This document shows positions 15,726 through 20,625 of a stretch of 20,625 bases of DNA, in pieces. Numbering within the stretch: the first letter of the stretch is position 1; every line of letters begins with the position of its first letter. The position numbers and the translations under genes were made by a program. The notes under the pieces were generated by a model. The model saw only the letters and a program-made list of their open reading frames with translations. It was not told the DNA's origin and searched no databases. Source of the DNA: an uncultured Oscillospiraceae bacterium (GTDB lineage: Bacteria > Bacillota > Clostridia > Oscillospirales > Ruminococcaceae). Where the stretch lies: the NCBI GenBank assembly GCA_934408835.1, contig CAKRVU010000003.1:1-20625 (forward strand), in the 5' to 3' direction.

Positions 15726-16096
15726 AATACGAACATTTTTTTGACAAAAATATCGTTTGATTTCACCGCAATCTCTGTCGCCATTCCAATAAAATTGTTT
15801 TTTTGAAAGAGTTTTTTCAAAAAAGATTGCGTTATTGAAAAAAATATGTTATAATTTGGTCAAGATCATTCCGTTGTATGATAATCAGAGAAACGCGATG
15901 ATGGAAAAGAGACATCTTTATCTCTGGTGATCTGCGAAAAAACAGCTCTTGTAGCGATCGACTAGAACAACCGCCGCGCACCAAATAGGAACATTGATTT
16001 TATCTGTTGAAAGTAAGAAGAACAGATCTGCAATCTTTTATCCCTTTCCCGATTGCCGACCGCAAAATCAAAGGACGCAAAATAGGAGAATACAAA
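15726..16096. other. Intergenic region and leader of the two-component operon
   Basis: No gene is seen. TTTGACAAAA at 15740-15749 resembles a Spo0A box (6 of 7 core positions). TTTTTTGAA (15799-15807) and TTCAAAAAA (15816-15824) form a 9-bp AT-rich stem that could end the Spo0A-like transcript. After the promoter at 15827-15855 the untranslated leader would be about 235 bases, long for this gene type; CAGAGA (15886-15891) can pair with TCTCTG (15921-15926) within it. No known riboswitch class was recognised. Confidence 0.5.
15827..15855 (+). promoter_or_regulatory. Promoter of the two-component system
   Basis: TTGCGT (15827-15832), 17-base spacer, perfect TATAAT (15850-15855) with an extended TGT just before it. 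The strong -10 compensates for a weak -35. It lies about 240 bases upstream of the response regulator start. Confidence 0.7.
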
Positions 16097-16789
16097 ATGG
16101 TTTCTGAAAAAATTCTTGTAGTAGACGATGACAAAAATATTTGTGAGCTTCTTCGCCTTTACCTGGAAAAAGAAGGCTATATCGTTATGCTCGCCTACGA
16201 CGGCGAAGACGCTATCGTAAAATTCAACACTTTAAAACCGGATTTTATTCTGTTGGACGTCATGCTGCCTCTGTTGGACGGATGGCAGGTATGCCGTGAA
16301 ATCCGCAAAAAATCCAATCTGCCAATTATGATGTTGACCGCAAAGGGCGAGACGTTTGATAAGGTACTGGGTCTTGAATTGGGCGCCGACGATTATGTGG
16401 TAAAACCATTTGACGTCAAAGAGATTATAGCGAGAATGAAGGCGATTCAACGGCGAATCGGAGACAGTTCCAAGGAAAACCAAATCAAAGAGGTGTCCTA
16501 TGACAAGCTGGTCGTAAATATGACTCGCTATGAACTGAAGGTTGACGGAAAAGTAATTGATACTCCTCCGAAGGAGCTTGAACTGCTGTTCCACCTCGCT
16601 TCCACCCCCAATAGAGTCTACACCCGCGACCAGTTGCTCGACGAGGTTTGGGGCTTTGAATATTACGGCGATTCGCGGACAATTGATGTGCATGTCAAAC
16701 GTCTGCGTGAAAAACTCGAAGGAGTGTCCGACCAATGGGCGCTCAAAACCGTGTGGGGCGTAGGCTATAAATTCGAGGTAAATGAATAA
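16097..16789 (+). CDS. OmpR/PhoB-family response regulator
   Basis: A 230-residue two-domain regulator. The receiver domain (residues 4-118) has all phosphorylation residues: acidic D10-D12, phospho-acceptor D54 in LLDVMLP, T81 in MLTAK and K103 in VVKPF. The C-terminal winged helix (about 130-228) is of the OmpR type, with PPKELELLFHLAS and the recognition region DSRTIDVHVKRLREKL. It should bind promoters as a dimer once phosphorylated by the adjacent kinase. ATG 16097 follows GGAGA at 16085-16089; the frame is open 30 codons upstream but conserved sequence begins at residue 4. Its stop overlaps the kinase ATG by one base (TAATG). The signal and target genes cannot be inferred. Confidence 0.92.
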   Translation: MVSEKILVVDDDKNICELLRLYLEKEGYIVMLAYDGEDAIVKFNTLKPDFILLDVMLPLLDGWQVCREIRKKSNLPIMMLTAKGETFDKVLGLELGADDYVVKPFDVKEIIARMKAIQRRIGDSSKENQIKEVSYDKLVVNMTRYELKVDGKVIDTPPKELELLFHLASTPNRVYTRDQLLDEVWGFEYYGDSRTIDVHVKRLREKLEGVSDQWALKTVWGVGYKFEVNE

Positions 16790-18312
16790 TGAAGAGACAA
16801 AAAGGAGGCTTCCCGCGAAAAAAGAGCCTCTTTTTTCAATATTTCGGGATTTGTCTGTCGATTATTCTGGTCAGTACAACCCTGCTAGGCTCATTGTTTT
16901 TCTTCCTTTCGGCGCACTATTTTCAACAGGAACAATATCAATTGTTGAATCTTCGGCTCGACCAAGCTGTTTCTTTTATAGAATCAAAGGCTACCCCTGC
17001 TCGAACGGAGGAAACTTTTGAGAAATTTTCTGAGACTTATCATTTGCTCTCCCAATCGCTCGGCGTAAGTTTTGTCTTTTTTGATCAGCAGGGGCATTCG
17101 GTGTCCTCTCAACCCTATGAAAAGGATTCGCTTCCAGAGCGGATAGACCTCCCTGAACCCGTCATAAACGAGCTGAATGAAACCGGAATTTACCAGCAAA
17201 CAGCGCACTTTGAGTCGTCTACCTGGTATAGCGCCGGTGAACCGATCATCTTAGAAGGGGAGATGGCGGGATACCTCTTTGTGTTTGAATCTTCCGAGCT
17301 GTTAAAAAACTATCTGAACCACCTGGTGAAGGTCTTTTTGCTGGCGGATCTGCTAGTGCTTGCGGCGTCCTCTCTGATACTCCTCTGGTTTGTAACGAGA
17401 ATGGTGCGCCCCCTGCGGGAAATGGCGGAGATCGCGCGCGCATACGGAAAAGGCGATTTTTCCAATAAGATTACGCTGAATCGGACGGACGAGATCGGAG
17501 AATTGGCGTCGGCTCTCAACTCTATGGGAACAGACCTGGCTTTACTGGAAGAATCAAGGAGGAGCTTTGTCGCCAACGTGTCCCACGAGCTTCGAACTCC
17601 GATGACGTCGATTGTCGGCTTTATTGATGGAATTCTTGACGGCGCAATTCCGGAAAATGAACAAACAAAATACTTGCATATCGTCTCGGAGGAAGCGAAA
17701 CGCCTGGCAAGAATGGTACAGTCAATGCTTCAGCTTTCCCGAATCGAAGCAGGCGAACTTTCCATCTCCTGTTCTAACTTTTCTGTGGACAGCCTGCTGC
17801 TGCCGATCCTTCTGAGCTTTGAAGGAACAATTCAAAAGAAACAGGTGCAAATCATCGGTCTGGAGCAGACAAATATCACGCTGTATGCTGACAGAGACCT
17901 AATCTATCAGGTGTTTTATAATTTGATTGAAAACGCTGTAAAATTTGTAAACGACGGCGGCGAAATCCGGTTTGAAGCTTCCGTCTTACCAAAAGCGATA
18001 AAGCTCTCCGTTGTCAACACAGGCGCGGGTTTAAGTAAGGAGGAACGCCTTCAGGTATTCAATCGCTTTTATAAAACCGATCGTTCCCGCGGCTTAGACC
18101 GAACCGGCGTAGGTCTGGGTCTCAATATTGTGCAAAAAATCGTGCAGCTGCATGAAGGCACCGTGGAAGTATTCAGTCAAAAGGGCAAGTATACCGGCTT
18201 CCAACTGACATTTCCGCAAAAGAAACACACCGTCTCCGGCAAGACAGATCAAAACAAGTCTGCGCCTGCAACAAATACGCAGAATTTGCCAGGCGATTCA
18301 AAAAAAATATAG
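16789..18312 (+). CDS. Membrane sensor histidine kinase
   Basis: A 507-residue kinase: membrane helix 1 (about residues 18-43), an extracellular sensor region (44-180, PAS-like in length, no motif recognised), helix 2 (182-203), HAMP linker (204-257), dimerisation/phosphoacceptor domain with the H-box VSHELRTPM (H266), and an ATPase domain with N-box NLIENAVKF, G1 box NTGAGLS, F-box FNRFYK and G2 box GVGLGLNIV (near 440). All catalytic boxes are present. The last ~30 residues (KTDQNKSAPATN) form a polar tail. It phosphorylates the response regulator just upstream, with which it is translationally coupled. Architecture resembles WalK/PhoR-type sensors, but without the rest of the wal operon that name is not justified. 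Confidence 0.93.
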   Translation: MKRQKGGFPRKKSLFFQYFGICLSIILVSTTLLGSLFFFLSAHYFQQEQYQLLNLRLDQAVSFIESKATPARTEETFEKFSETYHLLSQSLGVSFVFFDQQGHSVSSQPYEKDSLPERIDLPEPVINELNETGIYQQTAHFESSTWYSAGEPIILEGEMAGYLFVFESSELLKNYLNHLVKVFLLADLLVLAASSLILLWFVTRMVRPLREMAEIARAYGKGDFSNKITLNRTDEIGELASALNSMGTDLALLEESRRSFVANVSHELRTPMTSIVGFIDGILDGAIPENEQTKYLHIVSEEAKRLARMVQSMLQLSRIEAGELSISCSNFSVDSLLLPILLSFEGTIQKKQVQIIGLEQTNITLYADRDLIYQVFYNLIENAVKFVNDGGEIRFEASVLPKAIKLSVVNTGAGLSKEERLQVFNRFYKTDRSRGLDRTGVGLGLNIVQKIVQLHEGTVEVFSQKGKYTGFQLTFPQKKHTVSGKTDQNKSAPATNTQNLPGDSKKI

Positions 18313-18872
18313 CTTTATCATTGATGTTTTATAGAGTCAAAGAATTTGACTGTTAGACAAAATGAAATTAAAATAATTATCAGAACATTTCCAGTTGAGG
18401 GAACACAAAAAATTTATTGTAGTTTTGCTGTAAGCAACAGATTTCTTCTTGAAATTATCAAGAAAATAAATTTTACGAGTAATGTAGAGATATTTAGCAT
18501 CTTTTCTGTATTGTCATTCTATCTTTCTATTGCAATGATATGTAAAATTTCTATGTGCTTATGGCATATGCCATGCACTTTGAACAAAATCTCCATTAAT
18601 CTGTGATCATCGTTGTTCCTTTTTATAAAAGTTTATCCCGTTATCTGTTTGAATTTATTTAAAATTAAATGATAGCGTTTTATCAAGTGTTTCAAAAATA
18701 TAGTGATGCATGTATTGTACTTCTCAAATGAATTTAAATATAAAAATCTGGAGTATTGTTCTATTTTATTGTATTTGTAAACTCTTTCCCTTTCATTTTT
18801 CTTTTTTACTCCTTACTGTAATATATCCCTTGTAAGCCTACGCTGCAATTCTTAATTTTTTTTGAAAACGGC
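18313..18872. other. AT-rich intergenic region without a convincing gene
   Basis: About 560 bp, much richer in A+T than the flanking genes. AGTCAAA (18335-18341) and TTTGACT (18345-18351) form a tight 7-bp hairpin shortly after the kinase stop. ATGGCATATGCCAT (18561-18574) is a perfect 14-bp palindrome flanked by GTGC and GCAC, a possible protein-binding site. An 86-codon frame at 18346-18606 begins with TTG, has no ribosome site and no recognisable features, so it is not called. The composition could reflect decayed or acquired DNA. Confidence 0.6.
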
Positions 18873-18901
18873 TTGACAAACAGTCATGGATGTGGTAGAA
18901 T
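18873..18901 (+). promoter_or_regulatory. Strong promoter of the tRNA operon
   Basis: Perfect TTGACA (18873-18878), 17-base spacer, TAGAAT (18896-18901) preceded by TGG (extended -10). The first tRNA begins 41 bases downstream. Confidence 0.9.
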
Positions 18902-18942
18902 AATACACATGATAAGTAATCAATTTATCGAACCGAGAATAT

Positions 18943-19016
18943 GCGGGTGTAGTTCAATGGTAGAATCCCAGCCTTCCAAGCTGGTTGTGTGGGTTCGATT
19001 CCCATCACCCGCTCCA
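18943..19016 (+). tRNA. tRNA-Gly (anticodon TCC)
   Basis: A full cloverleaf of 74 bases. The acceptor arms GCGGGTG and CACCCGC pair perfectly, the discriminator is T and CCA is encoded. The anticodon stem CCAGC/GCTGG encloses loop CTTCCAA with anticodon TCC. The T loop TTCGATT is normal. First gene of a five-tRNA operon. Confidence 0.97.
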
Positions 19017-19032
19017 TTTATTTCACTGCTAA

Positions 19033-19109
<77 letters not shown>

Positions 19110-19113
19110 ATGT

Positions 19114-19191
<78 letters not shown>

Positions 19192-19195
19192 ATTC

Positions 19196-19215
19196 AACGG
19201 TCATGGTTGACCGTT
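19196..19215. other. Perfect 8-bp hairpin between tRNA-His and tRNA-Gln
   Basis: AACGGTCA (19196-19203) and TGACCGTT (19208-19215) pair perfectly around a TGGT loop in the 27-base spacer between two tRNAs. It may separate the two tRNAs during processing of the precursor; only a short T-run follows, so termination is unlikely. Confidence 0.5.
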
Positions 19216-19218
19216 TGT

Positions 19219-19294
19219 TGGACCGTAGCCAAGTGGTAAGGCAACGGACTTTGACTCCGTCATTCCGCTGGTTCGAATCCAGCCGGTCCAGCCA
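19219..19294 (+). tRNA. tRNA-Gln (anticodon TTG)
   Basis: A 76-base cloverleaf starting TGGACCG, paired with CGGTCCA; discriminator G and encoded CCA. The anticodon loop CTTTGAC carries TTG, reading CAA (and CAG by wobble). T loop TTCGAAT is standard. A second glutamine tRNA with anticodon CTG follows 62 bases later. Confidence 0.96.
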
Positions 19295-19356
19295 TTTTTT
19301 TATTCCTTTTATTAAAAAGGGAAATATTTTTATTTGTGGGTTTCTGCAAATAATAT

Positions 19357-19432
19357 TGGGGTGTCGCCAAGCGGTAAGGCACCAGATTCTGGCTCTGGCA
19401 TTCCGAGGGTTCGAATCCTTCCACCCCAGCCA
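19357..19432 (+). tRNA. tRNA-Gln (anticodon CTG)
   Basis: A 76-base cloverleaf with acceptor TGGGGTG/CACCCCA, discriminator G, encoded CCA, and anticodon CTG in the ATTCTGGCT loop, dedicated to CAG. The U1-A72 pair is the usual tRNA-Gln feature and is shared with the TTG isoacceptor upstream. Confidence 0.96.
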
Positions 19433-19438
19433 CCTATT

Positions 19439-19495
19439 TTATGCCACCTTATCGTTGATTTGCAAAAGTCAGTTGATAAGGTGGCATAACTTTTA
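19439..19495 (+). terminator. Intrinsic terminator of the tRNA operon
   Basis: TTATGCCACCTTATC (19439-19453) and GATAAGGTGGCATAA (19475-19489) form a perfect 15-bp stem with a 21-base loop, followed by CTTTTAAAA. It starts six bases after the last tRNA. The sequence on the other side (TATTTTATG) also gives a T-poor but A-rich entry, so it may work in both directions. Confidence 0.7.
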
Positions 19496-19732
19496 AAAAG
19501 TCCCATTTCCTGTATCCGCATTTTGAGTTAGCATTGGGTACGTATTTCCGGCCGTTGCCATGCAACATAGGCATGATCGGCAAGATGAGTAGTGATTTTA
19601 GTCTTGTGTCATGGCACACTGTCTATCAGTCCGGTATAGCTTAACGGTTCTTGCTGACTTGCCATTCAGTTTTCATATGGACTTTTTTGTCCACATGTAT
19701 GCTATCTTTTGAGAACATGGTATACATGTAGG
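19496..19732. other. Intergenic DNA with short inverted repeats
   Basis: No gene is supported on either strand. TGGAC (19678-19682) and GTCCA (19689-19693) form a small hairpin with a T6 loop, and ACATGTAT (19693-19700) is inverted as ATACATGT (19722-19729). These lie just beyond the minus-strand terminator described next. Confidence 0.4.
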
Positions 19733-19780
19733 CAAAAAGAAAAGAGCTTGAATGACGACTACGTAATCACATTCAAACTC
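19732..19780 (-). terminator. Intrinsic terminator, minus strand
   Basis: On the minus strand GAGTTTGAATG (complement of 19770-19780) pairs with CATTCAAGCTC (complement of 19744-19754) in an 11-bp stem with one G-U pair and a 15-base loop, followed at once by TTTTCTTTTT. This is a classical Rho-independent terminator and ends the transcript that begins near 20126. Confidence 0.75.
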
Positions 19781-20126
19781 AATTTATTCTAAAAGCGCTA
19801 TGATAGATAGCACCAGAATATATACCCTGTTAGTGTTTGAACATGACCTAACCCCATGTTCAATTAGTGAGATTCGTACGGTCAATACAGTCTCAGCTAA
19901 GGGGGTTATTTTTTATTCCTTTTATTGAAACCATAATTGAGAAAGGAAGTTAATCCATTTTTTAAAATTGGTTTATGATCACTTTGCACAAACATTTCAA
20001 GTGTATTTTTGTGCAATTTGAAATCATTCCTGCTCCGCTTCTTTTCCACAAAGAAATTACCTCATTCCATCAACATTCTTTTACAAATGAGACGAAATGA
20101 GGTAAAATCCAAGAAGATTTTTTAAC
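19735..20126 (-). ncRNA. Predicted ~390-nt structured transcript, possible regulatory RNA or type I toxin mRNA
   Basis: A minus-strand unit bounded by a perfect sigma-A promoter and an intrinsic terminator. From 5' to 3' it contains: a 10-bp perfect stem (20096-20105 with 20057-20066); a 9-bp perfect stem (20008-20016 with 19984-19992, 15-base loop); a long-range TAACCCC/GGGGTTA pair (19902-19908 with 19849-19855) enclosing a smaller TGAGA/TCTCA stem; and a competing 9-bp stem (19855-19863 with 19837-19845) that shares a base with it and whose loop overlaps the long-range pairing. A 47-codon ORF lies inside. It matches no RNA class I could recognise by eye (6S, tmRNA, RNase P, SRP, T-box all looked for). 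Short basic or hydrophobic ORFs followed by a C-rich hairpin directly at the stop are typical of type I toxin genes, but this is an inference. Confidence 0.5.
19906..20049 (-). CDS. Possible 47-residue basic small protein inside the structured transcript
   Basis: A GTG start at 20049-20047 with GAGGTA about nine bases upstream opens a 47-codon frame ending in TAA at 19908-19906. The product begins MEKKRSRNDFKLHKN, is strongly basic and ends FNKRNKK. It has no clear membrane helix. An internal ATG (codon 19) is an alternative start. The stop codon is the first part of the C-rich hairpin strand (TAACCCC). The GAGGTA is also part of the 10-bp 5' stem, so translation could be blocked by the leader. 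I do not recognise a family. Coding is unproven: the frame is short and the stems may be the functional part. Confidence 0.3.
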   Translation of the reverse strand: MEKKRSRNDFKLHKNTLEMFVQSDHKPILKNGLTSFLNYGFNKRNKK

Positions 20127-20132
20127 TATTAC

Positions 20133-20161
20133 ATTATATTCTTAATCAATTGATTTGTCAA
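20133..20161 (-). promoter_or_regulatory. Perfect consensus sigma-A promoter, minus strand
   Basis: On the minus strand TTGACA (complement of 20156-20161), exactly 17 bases, then TATAAT (complement of 20133-20138). Both hexamers are perfect; transcription should start near 20126 and run leftward. Confidence 0.88.
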
Positions 20162-20194
20162 TACCTTTTTGCACTTTTTATGCACCTGGCATTG

Positions 20195-20265
20195 AGCAGA
20201 ACTTGACGCCAATGGGCTGACGACCGCACAGCTCCCCCATTGCCCAGAATACGGAGCGTTCTGCT
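20195..20265. other. Nested inverted repeat downstream of the edge gene
   Basis: AGCAGAAC (20195-20202) is inverted as GTTCTGCT (20258-20265), and inside it CAATGGG (20210-20216) as CCCATTG (20236-20242). It lies between the stop of the minus-strand edge gene and the perfect promoter, and could be a hairpin at the end of that gene's transcript, though no T-run follows closely. On the minus strand the same DNA is also readable in frame after the gene's stop (see findings). Confidence 0.5.
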
Positions 20266-20294
20266 TCGTATCTGAATATAAGCATTAAGCAAGC

Positions 20295-20625
20295 TTACTC
20301 GTTAATCAGTCCAATGATCCAATGAACCCATCCTTTGATAGTAGATGAACGCCGTTCAAACGTGCTATCACTATGAACACGATACAGATTCGACTGTTTC
20401 ATCAACTGCACAATATCGTTTTTCTGTGGCATAACCCCAGTTTCAAAGTAAGATTTAAGCGTATCAACAAACACACCATGCGACAGTATACAGGCACAAA
20501 AAGCCAACTGTCTTTGCTTGTAGCCCATCTTCAAGATGGTGCGTCCTTTGCCGGAGAGCTGATAAAGAGGTCCTCCATTTCCTCTGTCCTTTTCAATAAG
20601 TCCTAAATATCGAGCGGCGTCTGTA
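20295..20625 (-). CDS. C-terminal part of a winged-helix-like protein, possibly a restriction endonuclease accessory domain (runs off the window)
   Basis: The minus-strand frame is open from the right edge (20625) to TAA at 20297-20295, at least 109 residues, so the start is outside the window; the internal TTG at 20534 is not a credible start. The visible part begins TDAARYLGLIEKD, then GPLYQLSGKGRTIL, a pattern of a winged helix-turn-helix, and ends with YRVHSDSTFERRSSTIKGWVHWIIGL. That SDST-x-RRxSTIxxWxxWI ending resembles C-terminal domains seen in some type II restriction-modification and related proteins (DUF7226-like); I give this from memory of the pattern, not from a search. The N-terminal catalytic part, which would decide the function, is not visible. 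Confidence 0.65.
   Translation of the reverse strand, partial: TDAARYLGLIEKDRGNGGPLYQLSGKGRTILKMGYKQRQLAFCACILSHGVFVDTLKSYFETGVMPQKNDIVQLMKQSNLYRVHSDSTFERRSSTIKGWVHWIIGLINE

Noticed and set aside
16007..16096. 30-residue N-terminal extension of the response regulator
   Set aside because: Receiver domains start at about residue 4 from ATG 16097, which has its own ribosome site.
18346..18606. 86-codon frame in the AT-rich region
   Set aside because: TTG start without ribosome site, no recognisable motif, and composition of non-coding DNA.
19330..19521. 63-codon minus-strand frame opposite tRNA-Gln
   Set aside because: It is the antisense translation of the tRNA gene and terminator, a common artefact.

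Overview
The window looks like chromosomal DNA from a low- to mid-GC, probably spore-forming Clostridia, most likely the Oscillospiraceae/Ruminococcaceae group. This is inferred from the mreBCD-PBP2-minD block, the zapA-U32 pair, a hisS-aspS pair, a Spo0A-family regulator, very frequent TTG starts with strong Shine-Dalgarno sequences, and consensus sigma-A promoters. No species can be named from the sequence alone.

Layout. 1-272: a ~117-bp tandem repeat running into the end of a minus-strand M23 (LytM) peptidase gene (269-1333). 1409-1816: divergent small DUF2752 membrane protein. 2094-4506: zapA overlapping a U32 (RlhA-like) gene that is cut by an in-frame TAG. 4674-9671: cell-elongation operon mreB-mreC-mreD-PBP2, with a consensus promoter, a possible attenuator after mreB and a direct repeat inserted between mreC and mreD. 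9828-10562: a MinD-type ATPase that ends just where its membrane-anchor helix should begin, exactly at the edge of a 98-bp tandem repeat (10561-10982). 11266-14801: methylglyoxal synthase (with substituted catalytic histidine position), hisS, aspS. 14970-15725: a Spo0A paralogue whose phospho-acceptor aspartate is glutamate. 16097-18312: an OmpR-type response regulator and its membrane histidine kinase, translationally coupled. 18313-18872: AT-rich DNA with no convincing gene. 18873-19495: a strong promoter, five tRNA genes (Gly, Arg, His, Gln-TTG, Gln-CTG) and a terminator. 19496-20294: no conventional gene, but on the minus strand there is a perfect sigma-A promoter, a series of perfect hairpins, a 47-codon basic ORF and an intrinsic terminator. 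20295-20625: C-terminal part of a minus-strand gene running off the window.

How it fits together. Most of the window is housekeeping: divisome (ZapA), elongasome (MreBCD, PBP2), cell-wall hydrolysis (M23), translation (HisRS, AspRS, tRNAs, U32 RNA-modification enzyme) and signalling. The unusual content is concentrated at gene ends and in the last kilobase: three different intergenic repeat families sit directly at the 3' ends of genes, two conserved enzymes have lost or changed key residues (Spo0A paralogue, MgsA), one conserved gene has a nonsense codon, and the post-tRNA segment carries a compact, structured minus-strand transcription unit. That unit is the best candidate for something undescribed; it has the architecture of a regulatory RNA or type I toxin locus, but its function cannot be established from sequence alone.
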